A DNA stretch of 64,000 nt from Blastococcus sp. Marseille-P5729 (GTDB taxonomy: Bacteria > Actinomycetota > Actinomycetes > Mycobacteriales > Antricoccaceae), in the NCBI RefSeq assembly GCF_900292035.1, contig NZ_OMPO01000002.1, forward strand, positions 372,001 through 436,000, read 5' to 3'. The notes beneath the pieces were generated by a model. That model saw nothing but the letters and a program-made list of their open reading frames with translations, was not told the origin of the DNA and searched no databases. Below are positions 34,550-45,744 of the stretch, in pieces. Within the stretch, counting starts at the first letter, position 1. Each line of letters begins with the position of its first letter. Made by a program: the position numbers and the translations under genes.

Positions 34550-35359
34550 ATGACTACTTCTCAGGTAACCGGCGGCGACGGCTGCACTCTCAACGTGGTG
34601 ACGGCCGGCCCGGAGGACGGCCCGCTCATCGTCGGCATTCATGGCATCGGCCAGTCGGCCACGGCGTACGCCCCGCTCCTCGACGTCGCCGATGAGCGCG
34701 GCTGGCGCGTGGTGACCTTCGACATGCGTGGGCACGGGGATTCCGACAAGCCGCACGACGCCTACGGCGACTCGCAGCTGTGGGCCGACGACGTGAAGGC
34801 GGTCCTACAGGCTGCGGGAGCGTCGGCCCAGAACCGCGCGACCGTCCTGGCGTGGTCATACGGCGGCGCGGTCATCACCGACTACCTGGCCGTGTACGGC
34901 GCTCAGCTCGTCAAGGCGATCGTCACCCTCGGCGCGACGAACAAGCTCGGCGGACCGGTCGGCGAGTTCGTCACGAAGGAGTTCGGGGCCATGGGCAAGG
35001 CGATCATGACCGACGACACCGGCGCGGTGGCCGAGCAACTGCTGGACATGTGCGCCGCCAAGCCGCTGGACGCCGGTTTCCGGAAGGAGCTGCTCGAGCG
35101 GGCCAAGGCCTGCCCTGCGTACGTCCGCAACGGCATGTTCCGCCGTACCGTCGACAACGACGAGGCGCTCGCGGCCTACGAAGGCGTCGTCCTCGCCACC
35201 CACGGCGACCAGGACCAGATGTTCACCCCCGCCCTCAGCCGCCACATCGCCGACACCGCGAAGAACGGCACCTTCACGCAGTACTCCGAGTGCGGCCACA
35301 TGCCGCTGTGGGATGCCACCGACGAGTTCCTGGCAGATCTGGCCAAGATCGTCGACTGA
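34550..35359 (+). CDS. Alpha/beta hydrolase
   Basis: 269 residues. Oxyanion motif GIHGIGQSA, nucleophile elbow LAWSYGGAVI (Ser in W-S-Y-G-G), acid probably Asp in THGDQDQMFTP, and His in YSECGHMPLWD: the full triad of the common hydrolase fold. Substrate unknown; the nucleophile context resembles esterases and haloperoxidase-like hydrolases. I chose ATG 34550 with GGAAGA upstream; the frame is open back to 34358 but that part lacks family similarity. Divergent from citrate synthase. Confidence 0.88.
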   Translation: MTTSQVTGGDGCTLNVVTAGPEDGPLIVGIHGIGQSATAYAPLLDVADERGWRVVTFDMRGHGDSDKPHDAYGDSQLWADDVKAVLQAAGASAQNRATVLAWSYGGAVITDYLAVYGAQLVKAIVTLGATNKLGGPVGEFVTKEFGAMGKAIMTDDTGAVAEQLLDMCAAKPLDAGFRKELLERAKACPAYVRNGMFRRTVDNDEALAAYEGVVLATHGDQDQMFTPALSRHIADTAKNGTFTQYSECGHMPLWDATDEFLADLAKIVD

Positions 35360-35377
35360 CATCCATTGAACGCCATT

Positions 35378-35422
35378 CGGTTGAAGGATCCGAGCTACCC
35401 GTTCGCTTAGATCCTTCAACCG
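35378..35422. repeat. Family E palindrome, left copy
   Basis: CGGTTGAAGGATC and GATCCTTCAACCG form a perfect 13-base-pair stem; the centre contains CCCGTTCGC. It lies 18 bases after the hydrolase stop. A near-identical element in reversed orientation is at 36455-36502, so the pair brackets the AbiEi/DUF559 gene. Confidence 0.85.
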
Positions 35423-35518
35423 AGCGCGATTCGGCCGCCATGTCCACAGGCGGCCCGCTGTCCACAAACGCACTCATGCGCACTGGCCGGCCGCCGGTTC
35501 GGCCGGTTCAATGCCCGC

Positions 35519-36463
35519 ATGCTCAAGCCTGTTCCCCCGGCGGTCATTCGCCTACTCGAGGAGCAGCGCCAGGTCATTACCCGTCACCAGCTGAACGGCC
35601 TCGCGATGCCTCGTCCGGCGCTGGAGTGGCTGCTGGGCAACGGCACGTGGCAGCGCCTCGACACTGCGGTCTACTACGCCGGACAGGGAGATCCACCGTG
35701 GCTGTCACTGGCGTGGGCTGCCTCGCTCGCGGCCGGTGAGGACGCCGTCCTCTACCGCGAGAGTGCCGCCCACCTTCACGGCTTGCTCGCGACACCACCC
35801 GACCCGATCCAGCTGGTTGTGCCGACCGGTCGCGCCGCGCGGAGCCGCCGCTTCAGTGAGGTCACTCGCTCGCAGACCTCTCGGCGGACGCTGACCGTCA
35901 CCGGGCTCCGGTGTACCGGGGTCGCGGACACGCTCATCGACTGTGCAGCATCGATGGGCGCCCGGGACCTCGAGGCGCTGATCACCGGTGCCTTCCAGCG
36001 GCGAAAGGTGAGCGCGAGCGGGCTCCGCAAGGCCGTCAACGCCATGCGGGCGGTCGCCCAGCGCGAGATCCTCGCCGCAGCGGCGGCGGACGCTCTGGCC
36101 GGTGCGCACAGCGTGCTGGAACTGGACTACCTGCGCAATGTCGAACGCCCGCATGACCTCCCCGTCGGCACTCGCCAGCACAGCCCTCGCAAGGGCGAGT
36201 ACGTCGATGTGTACTACGAGGAGTACGGCGTCATCGTCGAGCTCGACGGATACTCCCCTCACGCCCTCACGCCGTTCCGCGACCAGACTCGCGACAACCG
36301 CAACTCGTCCGATGGAAAGTCCACCCTGCGGTACGGCAGCTTCGACCTGGCGGCGCACGGCTGTGAGGTGGCCATCGAGGTCGCGGAGTTGCTGATCCGA
36401 CGGGGCTGGACCGGCTATCCCGCCGCCTGCCCACGTTGCGATTCCCGAATCCCGCTCGGTTGA
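35519..36463 (+). CDS. AbiEi-like winged-helix protein with C-terminal DUF559 (Vsr-like) domain
   Basis: 314 residues. N-terminus: winged-helix like the AbiEi antitoxin family (QVITRHQLNGLAMPRPALEWLLGNGTWQRLDTAVY). C-terminus (about 215-295): DUF559-type endonuclease-fold segment, YVDVYYEEYGVIVELDGYSP then RDQTRDNRNS and LRYGSFDL, with possible metal ligands Asp/Glu and Asp. A zinc-like C-x-R-C ending (CPRCDSR). Actinobacterial genomes carry many such proteins; nuclease activity and target are unproven. No AbiEii-type toxin gene is adjacent. The gene is bracketed by inverted copies of the family E palindrome, and its stop codon lies inside the right copy. Confidence 0.78.
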   Translation: MLKPVPPAVIRLLEEQRQVITRHQLNGLAMPRPALEWLLGNGTWQRLDTAVYYAGQGDPPWLSLAWAASLAAGEDAVLYRESAAHLHGLLATPPDPIQLVVPTGRAARSRRFSEVTRSQTSRRTLTVTGLRCTGVADTLIDCAASMGARDLEALITGAFQRRKVSASGLRKAVNAMRAVAQREILAAAAADALAGAHSVLELDYLRNVERPHDLPVGTRQHSPRKGEYVDVYYEEYGVIVELDGYSPHALTPFRDQTRDNRNSSDGKSTLRYGSFDLAAHGCEVAIEVAELLIRRGWTGYPAACPRCDSRIPLG

Positions 36464-36502
36464 AGGATCTTGGCGAACGGGTAACCCGGATCCTTCACGC
36501 GA
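36455..36502. repeat. Family E palindrome, right copy (inverted)
   Basis: CGGTTGAAGGATC (36457-36469), centre GGCGAACGGGTA, then GGATCCTTCA. Read on the minus strand of the left copy (35378-35422) the two match over about 45 bases, including the centre. The stop codon of the AbiEi/DUF559 gene is part of the left arm here. Confidence 0.85.
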
Positions 36503-36503
36503 G

Positions 36504-36524
36504 TATATTTGGTCGTGCGACCAA
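36504..36524 (+). promoter_or_regulatory. Probable -10 and palindromic operator of the decayed oxidoreductase operon
   Basis: TATATT (36504-36509) overlaps TTGGTCG-TG-CGACCAA (36509-36524), a perfect 16-base palindrome of the kind bound by TetR-type regulators. It sits nine bases before the abandoned ATG at 36533. No regulator gene is adjacent. Confidence 0.6.
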
Positions 36525-36532
36525 TAGTAGGT

Positions 36533-37012
36533 ATGGCGTGATCGGCGCCGGCACCTCCGGGCGCACCGGCGCGAACGACCTCGCCGCCGGTGGCCTGCGC
36601 GTGCTCATCGTCGAGGCCGGTCGCCGCTACGCGCGGCGCGACTACCCCCGGCACGAGGTCGCCGGCTCCAGCCAGCTGTTCTGGGGCGGCGGGCGCCGAC
36701 GCCGGGATCGACGAGATGCTGCCGTACATGCACGAGGCCGACCGGAGCAGCCTGCTGAGCCTGCTCGACGCGTGCGCCGTCCTGCCCTCGCCGCTGATCC
36801 GGGTGCTTGTCGCCGCGTCGTCCGCTGCCGACTCGGCGCCCGCGCCTGTGGCGGCGCTGCTACGCCTGGCGAACATCGGCATCAAGGGCGTCGTGCACAG
36901 CCTCTACTGGGCCGACCTGGGCATCGGGCGCGTGCACGAGCGCATCGGCTATGGCGCAATGATCGACGACGATGCCTACGAGCAGAGCCTGAGCGAGAGG
37001 AACAGCACGTGA
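36533..37012 (+). pseudogene. Remnant of a GMC-type oxidoreductase joined to a second small gene
   Basis: The FAD-binding motif of a GMC alcohol oxidase/choline dehydrogenase is plain (GVIGAGTSGRTGANDLAAGG, then LRVLIVEAGRRYARRDYPRH), but only some 55 residues remain. The likely original ATG 36533 is now followed at once by TGA, so even the N-terminus is out of frame. After FWGG the sequence jumps into another frame coding IDEMLPYMHEADRSSLLSLL to GYGAMIDDDAYEQSL, about 100 residues that I cannot place and that may be the end of a separate gene. The rest of the oxidoreductase (over 400 residues) is gone. Its end overlaps the aldehyde dehydrogenase start (GTGA), as in an operon. Confidence 0.75.
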
Positions 37013-38075
37013 CCTACCCATCCACCGAGGGGCACGGCGCCACGGTCGAGGGTGTGGTTCAGCGCGCCCGCGCGGGTGCGATCTCGCTTCGCGCGCTCAC
37101 CCCCGACGAACGAGTAGCGCGCTTCCCCGCGCTGCGGGCGGCGACCCTGGAGCGACAGGAGGAGACATCACGATCGTCGCCGAGCAGACGCACAAGGCGC
37201 GCTCGGACATCCTGATGTCGGAGATCTTCGGCGACCTCGACGCGATCAGCTGGTGCGAGAAGAACGCCGCCGACGCGCTCTCAGACGAGAAGGTGCCGAC
37301 GCCGATCGCCTTGATGGGCAAGAAGTCGCGGATCTGGTACGAACCACGCGACGTCCTGCTGGTGATCTCTCCCTTGAACTACCCGTTCTTCCAGGCAATC
37401 GTCCCGATCGTGCAGGCGCTGTCCGCCGGCAACGCCGTCGTCTTAAAGCCGAGCGAGTGGACGCCGCTGGCCGGGCTCGTCGAGTCACTGCTCGAGAGCG
37501 CCGCCATCGCGCCGAACTGGGTGCAGGTCGTGTACGGAGACGCCGAGGTCGGCCGCCAGGTGATCGACCAGCGCCCCGACCAGATCATGTTCACCGGCTC
37601 GATCCGGACCGGTCGGGCGATCCTGACGCGGGCCGCCGAGCATCTCATCCCGGTCGAGGTCATCCAGCGTGCTAACGACTCGGTCTACGGCCTGACGGCG
37701 AGCGTCTGGAGCGCCGACGCCGACCGCGCCGAGCGAGTCGCCCGGGCGCTGCGCGTGGGCGGGGTGTCGATCAACAACGTGATGGCGACCGAGGCGACCC
37801 AGGCGCTGCCGTTCGGCGGCGTGGGCCAGTCCGGGATGGGTCGCTACAAGGGCGTGCACGGGCTGCGCGCGTTCAGCAACCTCAAGTCGGTGATCGTCGA
37901 CAAGGACGGCGACAAGCTCGAGGCGAACTGGTATCCCTACACAGCCAAGAAGTACCGCATGTTCACCGCCATGATGCGGGCGCTGTTCACCGACAGCCCG
38001 GTGAAGCTGGCCAAGTTCGGCGTCCTCGGGACCCGGCTGGAGAGCTACGCGCAGAAGGCGACCCGCCGCCGCTGA
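37009..38075 (+). pseudogene. Aldehyde dehydrogenase remnant lacking the catalytic core
   Basis: N-terminal ALDH residues (RARAGAISLRALTPDERVA) run from GTG 37009 to about 37158, where the frame shifts by -1 into KARSDILMSEIFGDLDAISW. The NAD-binding part is present (VISPLNYPFFQAIVPIVQAL, AVVLKPSEWTPL, QIMFTGSIRTGRAIL). Then EHLIPVE runs straight into IQRANDSVYGLTASVWS: roughly 150 residues are missing, including the catalytic Glu (ELGGK) and Cys. The end (ALPFGGVGQSGMGRYKGVHG) is normal. With a frameshift and this deletion, no activity is expected. It formed an operon with the GMC oxidoreductase, probably an alcohol-to-acid oxidation pair. Confidence 0.85.
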
Positions 38076-38202
38076 GGGACATCACCGAAGTGCACTCGCC
38101 GCCGAAGGAGCGTCTGGCTACGCGGAGCAACGCTCGATGCTGTCATCAGCCCGGCGGGCTTCTGAGAACGCCTGCCGGAGTACGCCGATCGCCCATACCG
38201 CG

Positions 38203-39438
38203 CTACTGTCGTTCTGGCCCGGAGAACTCGCCGTCGCCTGTGGGATAGTCGGTGCGCTGCGTGGAGCCATCGGCACCCATCACCGGATAGGTCGCCTGCT
38301 CACGGGCCGCGATCTCGGTGTCGCTCAATGCGGAGGTCTTGGTGCCACCGGCGAGCTCGTGCAGCAGATAGATCGCGCTGCCGTGCGGCATTTCTCCGGT
38401 GACCGCTGTCCATTCGACACCCGAGACGAAAGGCTTGCCGTCCACCGGTATCTCTACCGTTGCGGTCACCAGCAGGCCCGTGGTGACTCGGTAGCCGAAA
38501 TTCTTGATCGTCTGGCCGGAAATCATGTTGCCCATCGACCAGACAACCCACGTGCCGCGGCCCCCGGGCCCGCCGGGGAGCTGCTCGACCGGTTGGGGCG
38601 TGTGGGAGTGTGAGCCGAGGATCAGGTCCACCTCGCCCGACGCGGCCAGGTGCGCGCCGATCGTCGTCTGCTCGGCGATCGGAGCCGAGACATACTCGGT
38701 ACCCCAGTGCATAGACACGACGACGATGTCGGCACCTAGCTGGCGGGCAGTGGCCGCATCGTCAATCACATCGTTCACGCTGCCTGGGCCGAGATCCCCG
38801 ATGACATTCCACGCCCACGGCATACCGTCCGGTGCTTGGTATCCATTCGTCAGCGTCGTGGCCGCCAGATGCGCGATGCGCACCGCACCAGCGGGAGTGT
38901 CGAGCACGTAGAACTGGATCTGTTCCGCCTCGTCCGCTGTCCGTGCGGTTCCGGCCCATCCGAGCCCGTTCGCGGTGAACGCATCGATGGTGGCAGTGAT
39001 GCCCGGGAACCCGCGGTCCATCGAGTGGTTTGTCGCGGTGGAGCAGCCATCCCATCCGCTGCTCTTTAGCGAGGATGCGATCCCTTCGGGGACGCCGAAC
39101 GCGGGATATGCCGACGGTTTCTCGCCGGGGGGCGCGATCGGCACCTCCATAGCGCACAGCGCCAGGTCGGCCGATTCGATGAACGGCGTGATCCCCGAGA
39201 AGAGCTCGGTGAAGTCGTAATCGCCCGATGGCTGTTTGGCGGCACCGTAGACGTTCTCGTGCGGAAGGATGTCGCCCCCGGCGACGATCGTCGCTTCCGA
39301 CGGCGCAGCCGGCACGGTCACGGTCTGCTCCGAGGAAGTCGCTTCCGGCCCGGTGCCCTTACCGGTGCCAGCGCAGCCGGCCAGGATCAATGTCGTGATC
39401 GCAGCTGTGACCACAACCTTCGCCCCGGTAGTTCTCAC
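38203..39438 (-). CDS. CapA-family lipoprotein (PgsA/CapA metallophosphoesterase fold)
   Basis: 411 residues. Lipobox LILAGCAG after a short helix marks a lipoprotein anchored outside the membrane. The CapA domain (about 50-345) shows the calcineurin-like metal motifs: VAGGDILPHENV, CAMEVPI (E in place of the usual N-E-P), TNHSMDRG, VVSMHWGTEY and LGSHSHTPQPVE. In Bacillus CapA acts in poly-gamma-glutamate capsule assembly; in actinobacteria its substrate is unknown and no capB/capC is nearby. GTG 39438. Monocistronic. Confidence 0.88.
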   Translation of the reverse strand: MRTTGAKVVVTAAITTLILAGCAGTGKGTGPEATSSEQTVTVPAAPSEATIVAGGDILPHENVYGAAKQPSGDYDFTELFSGITPFIESADLALCAMEVPIAPPGEKPSAYPAFGVPEGIASSLKSSGWDGCSTATNHSMDRGFPGITATIDAFTANGLGWAGTARTADEAEQIQFYVLDTPAGAVRIAHLAATTLTNGYQAPDGMPWAWNVIGDLGPGSVNDVIDDAATARQLGADIVVVSMHWGTEYVSAPIAEQTTIGAHLAASGEVDLILGSHSHTPQPVEQLPGGPGGRGTWVVWSMGNMISGQTIKNFGYRVTTGLLVTATVEIPVDGKPFVSGVEWTAVTGEMPHGSAIYLLHELAGGTKTSALSDTEIAAREQATYPVMGADGSTQRTDYPTGDGEFSGPERQ

Positions 39439-39564
39439 TTGCTCATTATGACTCGCGCTAAGTCCTGGTCCCAGGCATGGCAGATGAGTTGGTTTTCAGG
39501 AGCGAGACCTGAGCCCGATTCTGGAACGTGCCGCCCCCTCAAAGAGGGATTCGTTCCAAATCGG

Positions 39565-41055
39565 TCATATCTTGAGGCGTTCGGCGCGCAGGGCGCTGCG
39601 GCGGGCCTTGCCCGCGTCGTCCCGCAGCGGCTCGTCGTTGATCTCGATGGTGCGCGGGCGCTTGTGCGGCGACAGGTGCTCGACCAGATGCCGGTGCACG
39701 TCGTCGAGGTCGGTGCCCGGATCGGCGTGCACGATCGCGTGGATCCGGTTGCCGTACTCCTCATCGGGCAGCCCGATCACCGCGGACGACGTGATCGCCG
39801 GATGCTTGTCGAGCGCGGCCTCGATCTCGGCCGGGAAGACGTTCACGCCGCCGACGAGGATCATGTCGGTCTTGCGGTCGTGCAGGTAGAGGAAGCCGTC
39901 GTCGTCGAACTGGCCGACGTCACCGAGCGACTCCCAGACGATCCCGTCACCGCGGTCGAGGAGCTTGGCATCGGCGCCGACGTAGTGATAGGTCTCGTCC
40001 TTGTCCGGCGTACGGCGCATCCAGAGCTCGCCCGGCGTCCCGGTCGGCACCGGGTTATGGTCCTCGTCGAGCGCCACCATCTCCCCCGAGACGACCTGAC
40101 CGACCGAGCCGCGCCGGGTTAGCCACTCGACGCCGTTGATGACCGTGATCGCCTGGGACTCGGTGCCGGCGTACAGCTCCATGATCGGCTCGGCGCCGAA
40201 CCATTCGATCCAGTGCTCCTTGAGCCACGCTGGGCACGGGGCGCCCATGTGCCACACCGTCTCGATGCTGGAGATGTCGTACCGGCTGCGCACCTTCTCG
40301 GGCAGGTTCCACATCCGCCGCATCATGATCGGGACGACGTACAGCAGCGTGCATCGGTACTTCTCTATATTGCTTAGTACCTGCTCGGGCTCGAAGCGGT
40401 CCATCAGGACGACGTGTCCGCCCCGGGCGAGGGTCTGGTACATGACCATGTGCGGCGCGTTGTGGTGCATCGGCGCCGACACCAGCGAGACCGTGTCGTT
40501 GTCGATCCGCCAGATCTCCAGCCCCGCGTCGTCCACGATCGCCGGCAGTCCCGAGAGGATGATCTTCGGCCGGCCGGTGGACCCGCCGGACGTCGGCGCC
40601 TTCAGCGACGGCGCGAGGACGTCGGGCAGCTCGCCGTCGTACGCCGCGCCGTCCCGCTCCAGATGCGCCACGCTGACCATCTCGGCGCCGAAGTGCTCCG
40701 AGAGCGCCTCGTCACCGACGACAACGGCAGGCTTGGCGATCTCCAGGATCGCCTGGAACTCCGGTACCGCGAGCTTCTGCGACAGCGGCTGCGGGGTGGC
40801 GCCCACGAACCAGGTGGCGAGGTCGGCGACGACGAAGTCCACGCTGTTCCAGAGCGCGATAGTCACCAGATCGCCCTGCTTCGCGCCCCGCGCGGCCATG
40901 CCCCGTGCGGCGAGCTCGGCCCGATCGACGAGCTCCTTCCAGGTCACCGTGGTGCCGGTGGTTGCGTCGGTGACCGCCGGGCGATCGGGCTGCTCGACGG
41001 CGAATCGCCGATAAGCGTGGGCGAGCCACTCAGGCTCGGGCGCGGGAAGAGTCAT
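39565..41055 (-). CDS. AMP-binding acyl-CoA synthetase (ANL superfamily)
   Basis: 496 residues. ATP-binding loop TSGGSTGRPKIIL (A3), MELYAGTESQA (A5), WESLGDVGQFDDDGFLYLHD (A7), RKTDMILVGGVNVFPAEIEA (A8) and near the end the catalytic Lys in RDDAGKARRSALR (A10). It activates a carboxylic acid as acyl-AMP and transfers it to CoA. The pattern is closest to the bile-acid/steroid-side-chain and long-chain acid ligases of actinobacteria, but the acid is not known. The substrate loop YLKYL-type features are absent. Single gene. Confidence 0.9.
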   Translation of the reverse strand: MTLPAPEPEWLAHAYRRFAVEQPDRPAVTDATTGTTVTWKELVDRAELAARGMAARGAKQGDLVTIALWNSVDFVVADLATWFVGATPQPLSQKLAVPEFQAILEIAKPAVVVGDEALSEHFGAEMVSVAHLERDGAAYDGELPDVLAPSLKAPTSGGSTGRPKIILSGLPAIVDDAGLEIWRIDNDTVSLVSAPMHHNAPHMVMYQTLARGGHVVLMDRFEPEQVLSNIEKYRCTLLYVVPIMMRRMWNLPEKVRSRYDISSIETVWHMGAPCPAWLKEHWIEWFGAEPIMELYAGTESQAITVINGVEWLTRRGSVGQVVSGEMVALDEDHNPVPTGTPGELWMRRTPDKDETYHYVGADAKLLDRGDGIVWESLGDVGQFDDDGFLYLHDRKTDMILVGGVNVFPAEIEAALDKHPAITSSAVIGLPDEEYGNRIHAIVHADPGTDLDDVHRHLVEHLSPHKRPRTIEINDEPLRDDAGKARRSALRAERLKI

Positions 41056-41089
41056 GGGACGTTTCTAGCACCACCCGGACGATTAAACA

Positions 41090-41133
41090 GTGCCGGTTTC
41101 GGGCGATGTCGGGATGTGGCCCGAAACCGGCAC
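41090..41133. repeat. Family C palindrome, copy 1
   Basis: GTGCCGGTTTCGGGC (41090-41104) and GCCCGAAACCGGCAC (41119-41133) form a perfect 15-base-pair stem. It lies between isocitrate dehydrogenase (stop at 41153) and the acyl-CoA synthetase start. A second copy is at 50409-50443. Confidence 0.85.
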
Positions 41134-41152
41134 TATTCAACGGTTGGCAGGC

Positions 41153-43658
<2,506 letters not shown>

Positions 43659-44366
43659 ATGGGGCGTCGGGTGATCGCGGCCAGCGTCGCCGTGGTCGCG
43701 CTGTGCCTGGCCGCCGTCGTGATGGTGATTCGCGCGCAGGATCCCGCACCGCAGGCCGGTGATGAGCCCACGCCCGCCTCGATCGCACCGCTTCCAGAAC
43801 AGCACCAGGCGCCCGCGCCGTACGCCCTGACCAAGGAGGAGATCGACCGCTGCGTCGCCGCCGGGCAGTGCGCGCTCGTGCACACCGAGAAGTTCAGCAA
43901 CGCCACGGTCGAGATCTACCAGAAGTACGCCGAGCAGCCCGAGATCCACGTCCTGACCACCGCCGCCGACGGCAAGCCGACGGTCTGGAGCCTGCAGGAC
44001 GAGCACTCCGCGAGCTTCCAGTCGCTGACCTGTGGGCTGGCCAACTGCCTGATGACCGTCATCGTCGGACCCGAGACGATCGCCACGATCGACATGCGGA
44101 TGGTCGCCAGCCAGCTGACCGGCATGATCGAGGGCGCCGCCGTCGGCCCCTCGCTGGCCACGACCGACGTCGACCTCAACGAGGACGGCGTCCTGGACCT
44201 CATCAGCACCGAGCATCTCGTGCAGGCCGACGGCACCGAGGCGCTGTACTACCGCACCTATGTCAACGACGATCGCGCGCTGGTGCCCACGGGCTGCACG
44301 GTCCCCTCGCCGACGCCGACCGCGCCGACCAGTCTGCAGACCCGGGTCTGCCCCGCCGTCCCCTAG
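43659..44366 (+). CDS. Secreted or membrane-anchored hypothetical protein
   Basis: 235 residues: N-terminal membrane helix (about 5-24, GRRVIAASVAVVALCLAAVV), a Pro/Ala linker, and an extracellular domain I do not recognise. Seen in it: four to six cysteines in pairs (RCVAAGQC, CGLANC, GC..VC) suggesting disulphides, and DVDLNEDGVLDLIST, an EF-hand-like Asp/Asn calcium loop as in dockerin or FG-GAP repeats. Ends in a Pro/Thr-rich tail. GGAGG precedes the ATG. Convergent with DUF3017. Confidence 0.72.
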   Translation: MGRRVIAASVAVVALCLAAVVMVIRAQDPAPQAGDEPTPASIAPLPEQHQAPAPYALTKEEIDRCVAAGQCALVHTEKFSNATVEIYQKYAEQPEIHVLTTAADGKPTVWSLQDEHSASFQSLTCGLANCLMTVIVGPETIATIDMRMVASQLTGMIEGAAVGPSLATTDVDLNEDGVLDLISTEHLVQADGTEALYYRTYVNDDRALVPTGCTVPSPTPTAPTSLQTRVCPAVP

Positions 44367-44453
44367 CGACCGCCGCCGGCTACATCTAGGCCGTCTCCTA
44401 GCGCGACCGCCAGTTATGTCTCAGCCGTCGAGCGACCGCCGGCCGCTACATCT
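44366..44453. repeat. Three-unit direct repeat at a convergent gene junction
   Basis: Units beginning GCGACCGCC occur at 44366, 44403 and 44432; the outer two continue to GCTACATCT. The first follows a stop codon directly and the third contains the TAG of the DUF3017 gene on the other strand. Confidence 0.65.
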
Positions 44454-44763
44454 CCCCGCGCGCGACGATCGCCGTCGTGATCAGCGCGGCGCCGAACAGC
44501 AGGCAGAACACCAGATCCGACGTGCGGTTGCGGACCGCCAGCCAACCGGTGAGCCGGCCCGGCAGCAGCGCGCGCACCACGCCCGCGAGCACCATCGAGG
44601 TGCCCATTACCAGCAGGCCCTTGCGCCACTGCCCCAGCCCGACCAGGATCAGCCCAGTCAGCAGGGTGAGCCACACGATGATGTAGAGCGCCTGCCTACG
44701 CAGACCTCCGCGCCATGAGGCCATCCGGTGGCCGGCCGTGCGCGAGACGGGCGGTGCCGGCAT
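44446..44763 (-). CDS. DUF3017 small membrane protein
   Basis: 105 residues with three predicted membrane helices (about 27-43, 50-68, 82-100). Placement three bases after folD and the pattern RRQALYIIVWLTLL with LGQWRKGLLVMGTSMVLAGV fit the DUF3017 family, which is found beside folD in many actinobacteria including mycobacteria (Rv3355c). Function unknown. Probably co-translated with folD. Confidence 0.85.
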   Translation of the reverse strand: MPAPPVSRTAGHRMASWRGGLRRQALYIIVWLTLLTGLILVGLGQWRKGLLVMGTSMVLAGVVRALLPGRLTGWLAVRNRTSDLVFCLLFGAALITTAIVARGEM

Positions 44764-44766
44764 GAC

Positions 44767-45618
44767 TCAGCTGGCCGCGCGCTCGGCCGCCTCGACGACG
44801 TTGAGCAGCAGCATCGCGCGGGTCATCGGTCCGACGCCGCCGGGCATCGGCGCGAGATGGCCCGCGACCTCGCGGACGTCCGGGCTGGTGTCGCCCACGA
44901 GCCCGGCATCGGTACGGTTCGCCGAGACGTCGACCACTGCAGCGCCCGGCTTGATCATGTCGGCGGTGATCAGTCCGGCCGAACCAGCCGCGGCGACGAC
45001 GATGTCGGCGCGGCGGGTGTGCTCAGCGAGATCCTTGGTGCCGGTGTGGCAGATGGTGACGGTGCAGTTCTCGCTCTTGCGGGTCAGCAGCAGGCTCAGT
45101 GGCCGTCCGGCGGTCACGCCGCGGCCCACGATCACGGCGTTCGCCCCGTTGAGGGGGACGTCGTACCGCCGCAGCAGGTCGGCGATCCCGCGCGGCGTGC
45201 ACGGCAGCGGGCCGTCGATCCCGAGCACCAGCTTGCCCAGGCTGACCGGGTGCAGGCCGTCAGCGTCCTTCTCGGGGTCGATCGCTTCGAGGGCGGCGTC
45301 GGCGTCCAGGCCCTTGGGCAGCGGCAGCTGCACGATGTAGCCGGTGCACGCCGGATCGGCGTTGAGCTCGGCGACTGCCTTCATCACGTCGTCCTGGGAG
45401 GCGTCGTCCGGCAGGTCGCGGCGGATGCTGGCGATACCGACCTCCGCGCAGTCGCGGTGCTTGCCCCGAACATAGGCGTGGCTGCCCGGGTCGTCCCCCA
45501 CCAGGATTGTGCCAAGTCCGGGCGTGATGCCCTTGGCACGCAACGACTCGACCCGCTGCTTCAGATCGTCCTTGATCGCTGCCGCCGCAGCCTTGCCGTC
45601 GAGGATCGTCGCGCTCAT
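44767..45618 (-). CDS. folD: Bifunctional methylene-THF dehydrogenase/cyclohydrolase
   Basis: 283 residues. Converts 5,10-methylene-THF through methenyl-THF to 10-formyl-THF, the one-carbon donor for purN and purH encoded nearby. Signatures: [14 protein letters not shown] (catalytic Lys), [26 protein letters not shown], and the NADP-binding [17 protein letters not shown] with [16 protein letters not shown] 45618. Followed three bases later by the DUF3017 gene. Confidence 0.96.
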   Translation of the reverse strand: MSATILDGKAAAAAIKDDLKQRVESLRAKGITPGLGTILVGDDPGSHAYVRGKHRDCAEVGIASIRRDLPDDASQDDVMKAVAELNADPACTGYIVQLPLPKGLDADAALEAIDPEKDADGLHPVSLGKLVLGIDGPLPCTPRGIADLLRRYDVPLNGANAVIVGRGVTAGRPLSLLLTRKSENCTVTICHTGTKDLAEHTRRADIVVAAAGSAGLITADMIKPGAAVVDVSANRTDAGLVGDTSPDVREVAGHLAPMPGGVGPMTRAMLLLNVVEAAERAAS

Positions 45619-45744
45619 GCGCCCATTCTGTCACGGTCGAGTCACGCGCCCGAATTCGCCGTTCGTCCACGAACCGGCGGTGGCATCGAAGATACTGACT
45701 GTGGATGCCGCGTCTTCCGGCGTCCGGACCGACCTACGGGAGGC

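Noticed and set aside
36436-37215. 260-codon frame spanning the GMC and aldehyde dehydrogenase remnants as one protein
   Set aside because: It reads through two unrelated family fragments and a non-matching middle, so it is an artefact of pseudogene decay.
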